From NCBI GenBank assembly GCA_964030785.1, contig OZ034979.1, positions 36,320,484 through 36,384,483 of the forward strand: DNA of 64,000 nt, read 5' to 3'. The notes under the pieces are model-generated. The model ran no database searches, was not told the DNA's origin, and saw nothing but the letters and a program-made list of their open reading frames with translations. A program made the position numbers and the translations under genes. Each line of letters starts with the position of its first letter. Position 1 is the stretch's first letter. Source of the stretch: Siderastrea siderea (taxonomy: Eukaryota; Cnidaria; Anthozoa; Scleractinia; Rhizangiidae). Below, one piece after another: positions 1 through 14,000 of this stretch.

Positions 1-650
1 AATTTCGAGGAGATGCAACGCGAATGGAGCGCGCGTGTGTGTATTTCGCCCGCCCCGCAATCATTAGAGACTACTCGCAGTCTAGCAGCATCTACTATCA
101 ACTGAACTAAATTTAAAGATGCTTACGTTTCAGTAACAATATGTACGCGTTCATGCATCTGCCCTTCTTTTTTGGCGTGAAGTACTGTATGTTTTCAACT
201 CGTTTTCGAATATACAAGTTTGCAATTCTGCCATGTTTGTGGAGTTTGCGAAATGGAGTTTACAAACTAGGTTTCTATCGGGTGATACAATTACTGGAAA
301 TCCATTAGTTTACATTAATGATTGTGGCCTCAAATAAATGCTACGAACAAGTATTTCAAGTAGGACGTGATGATGATGATGATGATGATGAGTTTTAGAA
401 TCCTAACTAGCAGGAAGTAGACCAGTTGGCTATCTCCAAGTATGACCGAAGGGTGAGCTGGACTCGGCTCTACCGAGAAACTCCAGCTAGGGGTCAGAGC
501 GGAACTTGAAGTCGAGAGACCACGTGTCCATGCTGTCTGTCTTCCTTAACATGGCGCCAACACCATGTTTTTCCACTGAAACAATATTTATTTGGCGTCC
601 ACTTCTCATTGAAGCTCTGCCACCGTTGACTGTTTGCTGTCTCATTTCAG
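1..650. other. Trio intron upstream of first recognised exon
   Basis: No exon recognised. The first 40 or so bases can be read as FEEMQREW in one frame, faintly spectrin-like, but there is no convincing donor, so I do not call it. A short (GAT)n tract lies at 369-391. Confidence 0.4.
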
Positions 651-1647
651 GCGCTCGATTGGATTCACGAGAATGGTGAGTTTTATCTGTCCTCGCGGAC
701 AGGCGAAGGAGCCACGGACGCTCAAACTAAAGAGCTTCTTGATGAACATCACGAGTTCAAAGAAGCTTCAGAGGTATATGACTTGGTGTGTGCAACTTTT
801 TTCGTTCATTTTCATTGTGCTATTATCATTTGTGTTTTCATATTGTCATTTTTGTAACTTTAGAAGTGTCCATATTTGCTGTGGTTGCGGTTACACTAGC
901 GCTTAATGGGTTCTGAGATCGGCTACTTATATTTGTGGAACTGGAAGCGAGATAACCTCAGACTTGTTACATTTGTTTTGATCAAATAGAGGGGCACCTC
1001 GTCGAGACTTTTGGAGCTTTATTCCAATAGCTTAGGATTGACTTTTGTTGTCTCTGCTAAAACGCGGGTCACCATGCGATTTCGGGCCAAAAACCGTGGG
1101 ATGGAGCACAGGGTTATCTCAAGTGTGTGCCACCTCACATTGGTGAACCTGTGGTGCGTACGGACGGTTACGTGACTATTAGTATTACGTCACTACCAAA
1201 ATTTCTTGGCTTGATTGGTTACCAGATTTGCTTAGCAATGGTGCTCCACTGGCGGGCTACGCGCGCGGGCTCCGCTATGAAAGCGGTAAGATACAACAGT
1301 GCAAAAAGTGGGAGCAGTATCAGGGCTGTCGTTATTGTAAATCCTAAAATGTTCTAGGGTCATGAACAGAAACAAGGTGTCAGTTGGGTAGCCGGAACCA
1401 CGGTATTTTGTGTCCGCTCGTGTTCATTTTCATTCATGTTTGTAGAAAAAATACATTGGATTATTTTGACAGTTACACCACTAAAACCGGACCGAAAACC
1501 AAACCTCCTTACAAACTGGAAACAAAGAATTCCAGCGCACTTGTTCGAGCCAATAAGAGATATACAAAGTTATTAACTTGAAGTGAACTTGAAATTCTGT
1601 TTTCTGCTCTGTGATATTTATTGGTTTTCATTGTCTACATGCATATG

Positions 1648-1714
<67 letters not shown>

Positions 1715-2032
1715 GTGTTTTGTTTTTAGCCACTACTGTATCTTGACGGCTGCGAGTGCAGCCACCTCTTGTCGTTTCCAGTCGGAAGGGGCGATTTATG
1801 CACAGTTTGTCTAACGCTTAATTCACATCTGTATCCACAGCAAATCCGGGAAAGAGTAAAGTCGATGTTACTTCAAGCGGAAACGCTGATTGCCAAGTCG
1901 TGTTACCATGGTGACGGAATCAGACAGTGGGCAACGGCAGTGGAGAAAAGATACAAGGATTTCGCACGACGGATGCAAAAATACCGCGCCAAACTCGAGA
2001 ACAAGCTTGGATATACTTCATCTGAACACGAG
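651..2032 (+). CDS. TRIO: Trio exons 1-2 of window: last spectrin repeat
   Basis: Exons 651-773 (41 aa) and 1841-2032 (64 aa), both phase 0. The first reads [14 protein letters not shown], followed by an acidic helix. The second reads [16 protein letters not shown] and ends in a helix with [20 protein letters not shown]. This is the helical pattern of the final Trio spectrin repeat just before GEF1, residues 1-105 of the visible protein. Spectrin repeats space the GEF domains and bind membrane partners in known Trio proteins. The donor after 2032 (GAG|GTATTTATT) is weak. The intron between the two exons holds an (ATT)n microsatellite. Confidence 0.9.
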
Positions 2033-5000
2033 GTATTTATTACGTGACGCGTGACGCTCACTTTCGTCCAATCAGAATTCAAGAACAGCTTTCAGGAAAC
2101 CTGTTGAAGTTCTCTCGTGGTTTTCAGTTGGTTTCCTGGAAGGGCGATGTCGCAGCTCTTACAAGGTCTTCTCTGATTTGCTGAGAAAACAATACACCAA
2201 ACAACAAAACAATGGACCCTAGCCCCGAAAACAATAGAGCTGCGTGATACCAAGGTCCAATGAAATTAGAGGTTGTTAAGAGCTGCGGGGCTACTCTTCT
2301 GGAAGTGTCATGGTATTCTGATTGTATAGTCGATTTAATGAAAGAATGCAAATACATTCGAAGTTGTCACTTTTAGTCGTGTTGCCAAGTAACATCGTTT
2401 TCTTTGATGTATCTCGTGGAATTTGCTTACAGATCCAGTTTTAGCAGCGCTGTTATTTAACATTACAAAGGCATGTAAAACAAGGCACGGTTACTGAGCA
2501 ACGTGCATTTTGTTTTGTAAAATTTTGCGCAAAATTTTTTTTCTAGAAGAAAATTTTTCGGTCAAAATAAATTTGCACTGAGTTTTTAAATTTCGGATTT
2601 CAATAGGTTATTACATGACGCTTTCCTGATGATGAGATGTCTAGATTTTTGACACTCAGCATAATCAACAGTAATCCATGAAAGTCCTGTTCAATTATTA
2701 CGTAAGGGCAGAAGTAAGAATTTCATCCACAAGAGTAGAACAACGTTTTAGAGCTAAACAGTATCACATGACAGTACTGCTCAGTAGCATTTATGCTTTA
2801 CGATTTTATCCACAGACTAAAATTGATAATCAAGTTACTTTATATGCACAAAGTTGTTTCAAGATGTCTATTTAACGCGCATTTGGTAATAACGTGCGGT
2901 CAGTTGTTATTACAAATGTCTCATTTACACAGAAATGCTTTTACTTTTTTATTGTTGAAGATTGACAGCTTGATTCTTTTCGATATTTCTCCAGTTAGTC
3001 TCGAAGAAATTGCGGTGGAACACTTTTGATAAAGCACAAGCAAATGTTCGACCAAACATAATCATCTCCTGCCAGAAACACTGATAAATTATTGTGATTT
3101 TTCTCGTTTATTTTAATACTTTGCAGGATTTCTAAAATTGCCAGAACTGAACGGTTTAGTCGCCACGAAATTATAGAAATATGAAAATAACGCCCATCGT
3201 TACCTGCGACTCGGCGCTTTTCCTTTCGGTCGCGTTCAGAAGAATCAAAACTTGGTGTTGTTACAGAGGTATACCATTAGCTGTTAATGAATATAACTTT
3301 CAAACCATTAGTTGTGTACGATATATACAGTGTTAAAATACAAAGGTTTCAAAAGACAATTTTTTTAAACAAAGACGAGAATTAAAATTGCATTTCAGAT
3401 TTGGAAACAATCTTTGAAACTGGACGTCTGCGGTGTAGACGAACTTAGAACTATAATAGTGATATTTCGATGGTTGTTTTTTCTAATTTTGTCTCTGAGA
3501 ACCTGTGTTTTGTGAGAGACTCCTTGCTCTTGCACTGACCACAGAAAAAACACTGAAATTGAAAATTATCTGAAAATGGTACGGAGAGCACGAATTGGCA
3601 GTTGCCTTCGGCAGTTGTTTCGATGTGTTTCGAAAAGCTGCTATCACCGACTCGCAGATCTTGTACCGACCGTAGCTTGTTTTAGATGTAAATGCCACTG
3701 AGACGAAGAAAAGTTTGACGGTAATTGCACTGAATTAAAAGTAACTTGAAAATGGTAGATTTGTGGACGAGTTTTGCTGGAATGCAAGCAGTGATATCGT
3801 TTTGATGTTTTTATTTACTTTTCGAAAAGCTGTGTTTTATGAGTTACTCAGTGTTCATGTTACAACCGCAACCTTGTTTGAAAAACCGAAATTCAAAGTA
3901 ACGCGAATATTGAAGATACTATTGCGATAGAACGTGGCCGGAGTATTATTTCCTCGTTTTTATTTGCTTTTCCTAAATCTGTCTTTTATTAGTGACGAGG
4001 AGTTGTTGTTCCGACCACAGCCTTGTTTCGAGTGCCAATTGTGCCAGCGCAGGTGAAATTGTTTTATAAGCCGACCGGCGTGTGGCTCTTTTCCTGTCTT
4101 TGTATTTGGTCTTCTGAGGCCCCCCACTCGCGGTTGAATACGCAAATCTGAAAGCACCACCGGTCATTCCATTACTAATTAATATCCCAACTCTCTTCCT
4201 CTTTGCGCTTATAATCATGTGTGTTATGATGCACCACGGACGAGAAATGCTTCGCCGGGCACTGTTCTGACGCCATATTGCCGGTCTTCGCCGCTTACAA
4301 AAGTGAATCGTTCTCAGAATTAAGCAGCTTTCCATCAAGGCTTCTCGACTGGAGATTATATTGTGTTCGTGGGATTTAGACGTGCTTTTGTGTCGCGGAA
4401 TTGCCAAGGATTCGTGTCGAATCGAATCGAAGGATTTTGACGTTGGAAACCTGACTCTTTGTTTCTGAAAGCGACAGATTGAAATTGTTTGAAAAGAATG
4501 AAACTTGAGACTGTCTTGTTGAACATTCAATGGAAATGTGGCCGCTAATAAGCCTGTGAGAATCGCGATTTAATTGCAAGACTTGTGTTTGTACAAATAG
4601 GAGTGTCTGGAACGCTTAACAGATTGAGTACATTTGGCAAAGAAGGACTTCTAGGACAGGCGTTACATTCGTTTGTTTTCACGCCGAAATGTGGTTTGAC
4701 GCCTTGAAAATATTGACAGCAAAGCTTCTACGATGATGCTTGCCTCGTGTAGTTTATTCGTCGTTTCGCCAAGGAGTTAAAACAAAGTGGTTTACGGTTT
4801 AGTTGAAGCGCTAACGATCGATCCGCAACAATGGCGGATGATGAATTCACAGACTCTTACAGCTCGGATGAGGACTCACATCATTTAAGCTACAGTTCTC
4901 TGACTCTGTTTTCTTCATTGCTTTGTATTGATTCGCAGGATGAGGTCGAATGGCCGAGCCTGCAGTCACTTCACACTCAAGGCCAACACCAACAACAAGC

Positions 5001-8000
5001 TTTCGCTCTCAGGGAGACTTCAAAGGACAGCGGTATTCATGAGATGACCGAAGAGAAAAGGCGCTCTGCCAAGAGAAAAGAGTAAGTCTTGAAATTACCT
5101 GTCAGGGGAGGGGAAGGGTGGAGTTTGCTATTTGACACTGAGTTGTATCACAAAAAAGTGTGGCATTTGGTATTTTTTGGCGACAAACTTCTAGAACGTA
5201 GATAACAAAGTTGTTTTTGTAAACCTTTCATTTCACCGTTCCAGAATATGGAGGGTGGAGTTAAATACATAAGTATGTTGAGGAAGTCTGACATCTGCCA
5301 TCAGTTTCTTGGCGATAAAAGCGTAGAACAAAACCAGACAACGGCTATCGTTGTTAATCTCCTATGATACCATTTACAGACTATACAGAAAAATAACTTT
5401 TGGAAACTAAATGCGGCAACAAAGGCCGGAAATATGACTAAAACTGTGGTATTTGTCATTTTTTGCACGAAATTCGTATAATGGAGAATACAAAGTTTTC
5501 TTTGTAAAACTCATAATTTTGCTGATTCCAGACTTCATAAGAAACAATTTTAGACAGTGAATGACATAACAAAAGCCGGTAAACCTGTTTCCGGGGTCTC
5601 TTAATCCGTTTGGTGGTTTGAAATGATTGTTATATTGTTTGCAAAAACGTAGGAAAATGATATTTTTCATCGACGTTAATTTTTTATGGATGCTTATTTA
5701 TAATTCTGCGAGGTGATGACAATCGCAGCATCATTTCTCAAATTTACAATTGTTTAATTTTCAATTTATTAATGAAGCTTCTGTCAACAGTGTCATGAAA
5801 AATTAAAATTGTGGTAGCTCTGTCAATACTTATCTTCATGTTAAAGATATTTTAGTATTTTAATTATTTCCTCTTTTATTCAGTGACGTATTCAAGGAAA
5901 AAACTAACAAATTAAAAAGTAAACAGTCATAAAACGAGCAACCAAAACACTTGATATTTTCTTAGTTATCTTCATAATACCAAGAAATTACATTAAGAGA
6001 CCAGTGGATAAGTTGGACCGGTTTGCTGACTTCAGCCGCTATAACTTGCTTTTCTTTGCGGTTTTCTCTTTTCCATTTGGTTAAGGTTGAAAACTGACAC
6101 TGGTTCATAAATAATTGATGAGACTGTGTTTTGGTTTATGGCAGATTTATTATGAATGAGCTGTTGCAGACGGAAAGAACATACGTCGCTGATTTAAAAT
6201 GTGTTATAGAGGTAACAATATTCTGTAGTTGTAATTCATAAGGCATTTTTGCAGTCTAAGTCCACACTCTAGGGACCAATAGTGTAAATTTTTCCCTCTT
6301 GTCTTTTTGCGCCCTGGACGTGAGTTTAATGTGCTCTGACTGGTTATCGTAGCGAGCGCCGCTGTACTCATTGACCAATTGGCCCTTGTGCCTTTTCCCT
6401 CGCTCTCTACCCCTCACAAATGTATGAGTTCTGATTGGTTTATTTCTCTACGGCCCACCGTTGTGATTGGCCAATAATGATGTGGTCCATGAAACGTTTC
6501 CCGCGCTTTACTACTCTTGCTGGTAGTGTAAAATGTACTCTTTCTGAATTTTTTTTTAATTTCGCCTTTTACCCTTGCAGGATTACGTGAGTGCGATGAC
6601 GAACAACTCGGAGGTCCCACCCGGTCTCTTAGGAAAAGAAAACATCATTTTTGGCAACATCGAGGACATTTACAACTTCCATAACGAGTATGTATTAGCA
6701 GTGCCTACGTTTCCAGTTACACACATTTTATATCAGTTTGCATTCTCACCCTTGGTACGATTCGGTAGTCATCCTCACGTTCTTTTAGGTTTCGATATGT
6801 ACTGTATGTAGTGATAAAGAAATACGGTAGACAGATTAAAACAAAGAGAACTAAATATATAGAACCAAACATCACTGAACCATCTTTGTCTCTATCAAAC
6901 CTTATTTCTTGTTTGAGCTTCTTGAAATTAGGACTATTCGCATTTGTGTGTGTTCTAAAAGGAGCATTTCTGAAGGTGCTTAGTTGTTGTTTAGTTGGGG
7001 TTTGCTCTGAAAGGATGACATGGTTATCGAGAGAGTCTACATCTTCATTAATTAGATTACATTTTTTGTTTTTGCAACCTTTATACACAATGATTATGAA
7101 AGTATATTGGTGGGGGGTCGTTTAACTGTTCTTAGAGACTGAAGATCTTATCTGGAATGGTTTTCCCCTAAACTTTCGCTGATCGACGTTTGTCTTTCAT
7201 TAACGCCAACGGAAACTAACAGGTGTCCAATTTACATTTTGCAGTACTTTCTTACAAGCTTTGGAAAAATTCGAAACCAATCCGGAAGACGTCGGGGACG
7301 CATTTCAGGAATGGGTAGGTTTGATAACTTAACATCTTAACATACCTTCATGACACATCAGCTTTGGGGAAGAGGAGGTGGGGGAATTCCACGGAAAAGT
7401 GCGGGGGGATCCCAGAGAATCCGGGGGGGGGGTCCCAGAGAAAAGTGCCAGATATGATCAGTGGTAGAAACTAGGAGCCCCTTCACTTTCTCTTCCCTAC
7501 ACACACACTCTCTTTTCTTCCTTTGGGTCGTCTCGTGGAAAACAAAAAAAGAGAAAACGCACGAGATCTCACGAACGTTTGTCGCGCGTGTTTTCGTCTT
7601 CTTTCTTAGAGATCGATCCAAAAGAAAGTAGAAGAGAAAAGAATGACTACAATTTAACAAATAATGAAGTCTTTTACAGGCGCATATAAATATATATTCT
7701 AGATTGTTCAGGTGCCAATTCAATAGTCGACGTGACAGTTTCAAGTGCCTTTTGTTTGTTATATTCCACTAATTTTAATTACGGTATAGTTTTAACTCTG
7801 TGACGGCCACGTTTTGATAGTTGTACCCATTCTCTCTCAGTAATACCTCAGATAAAGAACAAAAAAAAAATCGCATGTTCCGTGTTGAAAACGGTTAAGA
7901 AAACATATCGCACCACAGGAAAGTAGCTGCTCAATAGATTTCAATTTAATGGCACACTTAAATATTTATGTACAGACGAACGTCAAACGTCAGTGGTTTT

Positions 8001-11000
8001 GACTTTGAAAGTAATGCGGGTAAAAGAGTGTTTAAAATGATATTTCCCTTTCTACAGGGTGAATCGTTTGTTGGTATGTATGTGGCATACTGCAAGAACA
8101 AGCCGTTCTCTAACTCGCTTCTTATAGAGCATGGCGGAAACTTCTTTGCGGTGAGCGAACAATTTGTTTAGATATGCTTCCTCTTTCTCATGCAAATTTA
8201 CACATTGTGGAGCTCATATCTTAAGATCGACTATGTTTATTTTAGTGCCACTCAATTATGTATCGAGTCTTGACCGACTGATCATGCAATATTTTGCAGT
8301 GTCTTACGGCTTGTGTTTGTGTCTGTAGGACCTTCAAGCTAGTTATGGTCACGGATTATCAATCTCTGCGTATCTCATCAAACCTGTGCAAAGAATCACA
8401 AAATACCAGTTACTTTTAAAGGTAGGTCTATAACACGCCTGTGCACGCCATCGTCATCATGTCTTTATTTAGCTGTGGTATTTTAAAACATCTTCAGGTA
8501 TTTCGCTTAAGATTCTTTAGTGTCTGGGCTGCAATATCTTCTGAATTGTTATTTACAGTGAAGAACCTCTCTTAACGACCTCGCTCGCAAGTCATCGTTT
8601 CCCTCAAACGATCACCTTCATTAAATCCGTTTTTAAGCCAAACACTGTATTAGTTCCTTGCGTAAGCGAGCAGCTTTTCCTGATCTTGAGAGATCTCGAG
8701 AGCGTCCGCTTACAAGTGATTCCGGCAACTGCTTAAACCAAATTGTTTAGGGTTGCTTTACACTAGAGATTTAAGTCGCTATACACATCGTTTGTCCCGT
8801 GTAAGACGGGAATCGTTTGCTATTTTGAGCGAGGATGTGGTGGCCGTTCTTTCGACCTAAATATTTTCTTCACTTAAACTTTGCGACTACAACCGTTTAC
8901 TAAAACGTCAAGCTGTCTTTTGTACAGGAAGTGAAAAACAATGGATTAATCATGCACCCATCGTTTCCATTTTTAGGATCTCTTGACATGCTGTGAAGAG
9001 GGATCGCAAAATAGTCTCCAGGTATGCATATTGAAAGTGACTTGTGTTGACTTAAGTATTTAACGCCACAGTTTTGCATTTATTTTGCCCTTCTGTCGCC
9101 TGTTTGGCCTTCTCGTTCTTAAAGTAAACTCAGTGTTACGGTTAAAGACTCCTAAAAAGGCCTAATTAAACTGTTTCCCTGGCTTGCGTATCGTGACAGT
9201 AATTTGAAACATTGACTGAACAAATTGTTTGCTAATTTGTGTGTTGTTTTGAATGGAATAAAAATGTTTTCTTTTCGCCTACTGGCTTTTGAGTAGTATT
9301 CAACTCAGCTATTCATTCAAAAGCGCAGTTAGATTGAATTTCTTCAGTATTTGTAACTATAAACTAACACGATCCAAGCTGGAAGTGATGCATCTCAACA
9401 AGACACATATTGCTGTGTTATCCTTCCATTATCTAGTCAGAAAGCATTAATCTTGGAAAATATTGAAAAACAAAAAACACCACAGGAAAGTAGAGCATAC
9501 AAGCTTTCATCAGTGTTCTGCCAGTCTCCTCCGTAGACTAGTACGTTGGAAACCGTTTCCATCAGTTAGTTAAAGTTTTAGATGTCTTTGATACAAACCA
9601 CTTTAAACTTATTGCAGTTATTTTGTTCTTGGAAGTCGTTTGCCGCACCAGGGCGCCATGTTATACAGCAATGATTAGAGTAAATTGATTAATACTCACA
9701 GCGAACCTGACATGCAATGTTTTATCTTCTCTCCCAGGCTGGTTTGGATGTCATGCTTAGCGTTCCTCGCCGAGCGAACGACGCTATGTACGTGAACATG
9801 CTACACGGATATGATGTAAGTCCTGACGGTAATGCTTTGAAAGTACGCCATGAAGTTGTTTGCAGTCTTAATTTTAGCTCATTCTTGTAACGCGAAAGTT
9901 CAATTCGTAGTGCAAACAAGAAAGAGATGCTTACACGTAAGGAAAAGGTTTAAGATACTTAAAACTGAACTTTTTGGCCGAGACTTAAGTCATCATCAGT
10001 TGATTCTTTCTGAATTTGAATTTATTTTGTGAAGTATATCTCATCATAATCAATTCGTCAAAACTTCAATTATTGTTAACACTAAAGGTTTCCAAGTCTG
10101 TTTTGTAGCCCGGTACTTTACCTTCTGTTTTTTTAGACAAGGAATTTCGTTGAGCATCATCACTTGTTGCGATATCTGTATATTGCCGTCAATTATTTGC
10201 TCTCCACACAACTCTCAACTTTACGCAGGAATTGTTGCGCTTGAATGACTAATTTATACTGAAAAGAAGCTGGGTGATAGAAATTGAACACGCTGTTTCA
10301 CAGACTGCTCAAAAAGACATGGAGACGGGATGTACTTGCCTTATCTAAATCCTTCTTAGCGTGTGCCCGTTTAAATACATTTACGTTTTCTTTTCTTTGT
10401 AGGAAAACATTGATTCCCTTGGAAAAGTTATTTTGCAGGTACTTTCGACACATTTTATTTCAAAGATACACTTTTATTACCACTTGTACATTTTCATTTT
10501 CTTTCCTTCCATTCTCTCTTTGCTTTCGTAAAAATTGTTCAGTTCTAGAGTTTAGTACCTCGTATATCCCGTATCTAACTTTCTAAGTCACGCACCCTAA
10601 GTCCACAACTTCCTATCACACATTGGTGCTGTGAGGGCGGATTGAATGTACGTCTTCAACATCCTGTCACGCACAGTTAGACAATGTCAGCAACGTCCTG
10701 TCACGTATTAGTTTTACGGGAAGAGAATTGCTGTAAACCTCAAGTTTCCTGTCGACAGTTTAAAAACTCTAACATGAACATTCTGGAAGCACGAATTGGC
10801 CTTTTAAGGACGAATTTTGTCGTGGGCAGAAGTTCGCAACTTCGACCTTCCTTTTGTAAACTTATAGAATGAGCATCATCATGTTGGCTCGCCTTCCCTC
10901 GATATTTGCTCGGATTCTCCACCCTCTGGTCTCGTTCTGTTGAAGACTTTCTAAACAAGAAACATTTAAAAAGATAGTGAGAGATTGTGCTGTCCAAGAC

Positions 11001-14000
11001 CAGGTGGTTCTAAGTTTTGAGTCTGGATAAAATCCTTATTGGTGACCATTCAACAGTGTTCAAGCCAAAAGTACTAAACAATACTTACTTCCCAATGGTG
11101 CTGTTTGTTTTTCGCTGTTTTACAAAATGGAATTTTAAATTTTTCCTCAATTCTGATCTGGCTTTTAATTCTAATTTTTTGGTTGGTCGTGGGACAACAT
11201 TAAGAGGAGGAACTTGCTTTCTTTTAGGACGCATTCACCGTGTTCGACCCTAAGCAGCTGAGAAGAAAAGGAAAAGAACGCCATATTTTCCTGTTTGAAC
11301 AAGCGCTGCTCTTCAGCAAGGAGACAAAGGACCCGGAAGGCAAGATCAAGTATCTGTACAAGAACAAAATTAAGGTAATTATCCTTGATTCTTCGCTACA
11401 CAGACGGTGAAATTATGGCAGTTGGCGAGCAATCCTACCAATTGTCCCAGGTACATCTTGTTGTCTCTTGGACGAACTGATGATTTTCGATCAAAACGTG
11501 CGAGCACAATTTGTTGCGAAACGCGCTAATATCCCGAGTTCCTTACGAATTATGGGAGGGCACAGGAATGAGAGGTCAGCCTATCGGATTCTCGACGTGA
11601 AAGTCGGCCGTTCAAGTTATGGCGCTTGTCATGTTGTAAATACAAGCCAGTTTCAACTCTTAAACCTCAGTGTTTTGCTCACGTTTCATATGCAGTATTG
11701 TATTTTTTCAGTTTAAGGGCGAATTTTGAAAGTTTTCCTCATCTTCCCGGTAGATATTTTTTCTGGAAAAAAATTCAGCTTTAGGAGGACTTAAACAGAG
11801 TCTCAGTGCTCTGACAATTATGCAGATAAAAAAGAATCTAATACTGATACTAATTTACAATGACAAATATATGCTATAATCTGTACTAACAAACAAACAA
11901 AAACAAAACAAACAAAAAACAACAACAATCTTTCTATCGTCAATTGTGGTAGCCAGGAATCGTCTTGTTTTCGGGGAAAAAAGTGGTTAAATAGAGCGTC
12001 TGTAAGTTTTTTGGTCATTACCAGGATTACCTTTCTCAGTTAGCTTTTCCTTTTCGTTGTAGACGCCTGAGTTGGGAGTTACAGAACATATCGCTGAGGA
12101 TTCTTGCAAGTTTGCAGTATGGACTGGGAAACCACCGCAGTCAGAAGACAAACGCATTATCAAGGTGAGGCTTGCGGTATAGTTACTCAACGGGGTAGCT
12201 CACGAAGTGCGTTACTTGCACGACTTGTGTAATTAACTGCGCCACGGAACCAATACAAGTCTTGCAGTTAATTAACAAACTTGATCCAGTTTGTTATTAA
12301 CTTGATCCAATTTGTTATTTTTTTTATTTTTATCAGGCAAGATCTCTGGAAACTAAACTTCTCTGGGTCAAGGAATTAAGGGAAGTAATTCAGCAATTCC
12401 AGTTTGGTACCCTCAGAGAAAGAAGTAAGTCCGTGATTCTACATTCCTTTTATGTGATTATATATTATTAAACAAACGTTGAGGAGAGAAGCTCCCAGCA
12501 ATGTCGGAGTTCCAAAATACCCTTCAACAATAACAGAAAAGTTGTGGACATCATCTTTTCCGTCGCTTCGTAAATTTTTCGACGGCAGCTATGAAAGATT
12601 TCTGGTAACTTTGAGGACATCACTTTGACAAAACGCTCCTCGATTTTTACTCTCAGACTGTTGCTAGGATAATTTAATCTCTCGAAAATTTAACAAGACG
12701 TAAGAAAGTTTGATTGAGTGTTAACTGTAAAGTACCAATGTGAACAAAGTCAAGCATGTAACGTGTTTTTATCCTTGAGTCCCAGTGATAACGATGACCA
12801 GTGTCTAACTTCTCCTAACAATACTAGTGATGAGAGTAAAGGAAATGGTCACCAAAGATGAAATGTATTGATGTTTAAACGAATTCTCCCTACTTGTCTC
12901 ATGAGACATGTGTGGAAACCATTGAGGAGAATATGCATGTTGATATCGGGGCTTTTTTTGCAGCCACATCCATGACGAGCTCCACAAGTTCGGTGACTAC
13001 AACAGCCTCCATGAAGAGCCGCGAGGAGAAAGCCGCTGACCGGTATGAACGCCAACCGTTGCTTTGTGAGCGCGCATGGCAGCTAGACCGTTTCTGAGGT
13101 CCATGTTGCCTCTGTTTTCATTGATAAGATGAGATAAAGTGATTGACTGATATTTATTTGCAGGGAGAGTGGTGTTATTGAGGATGACAGTTTTTCTGGT
13201 GACTTTGATAACTTCCCCGAAGGAAAGGTGAGTACCTGAAAAAGTAACAATGATAAAATAAAATATTTACGCCTCCGAGAACTCATTTATCCTCTCCGTC
13301 ATACGAGAAGCCGTTACTCCTCGTCAAGCCTAGCGTATAAGCAGAAAAGACACGCAACAAAACGTTGGTGGGGCTGGGACCTGCCTCGCCCTCCAAAACC
13401 AATCGCGATATCCCGCGCTCGGCACCAGCTGCATGTTTTCCCGCGCTCGGGACCAGCTGCATGTTTTCCCGCGCTCGGCACCAGCTGCATGTTTTCCCGC
13501 GCTCGGCACCAGCTGCATGTTTTCCCGCGCTTGGTGCCAGCTGCATGTTTTCCCGCGCTTGGTGCCAGCTGCATGCTTTGCCACTTTGCTGCTCACAGCA
13601 GAGTACTGCTCAGCAGCTTTCATTTGAATGGTCACACTTTAGGATTTCATCCACAGACTCAAAAGGAAGAACCACCTTGTACAGCATAATAAACAGCACC
13701 ACAGGAAAGTACTGCTCAATAGCTTTCATTTGAATGGTCACACTTTAGGATTTCATCCACAGACTCAAAAGTTAGAATCACCTTGTACAGCATAATAAAT
13801 AGCACCACAGGAAAGTACTGCTCAGTAGCTTTCATTTGAATGGTCACACTTTAGGATGTCATCCACAGACTCAAAAGTTAGAATCACCTTGTACAGCATA
13901 ATAAATAGCACCACAGGAAAGTACTGCTCAGTAGCTTTCATTTGAATGGTCACACTTTAGGATTTCATCCACAGACTCAAAAGTAAGAACCACCTTGTAC

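Noticed and set aside
1..60. Possible end of an upstream spectrin-repeat exon (FEEMQREW)
   Set aside because: No acceptable donor site follows and the frame soon becomes unconserved; too weak to call.
3973..4530. 185-aa minus-strand open frame
   Set aside because: No recognisable motif, basic low-information sequence, lies over the CpG-richer candidate promoter; likely chance.
13283..13635. Three overlapping minus-strand frames with [22 protein letters not shown] repeats, and matching plus-strand frames
   Set aside because: They are translations of the 28-bp minisatellite; a stop-free unit not divisible by three opens all frames.
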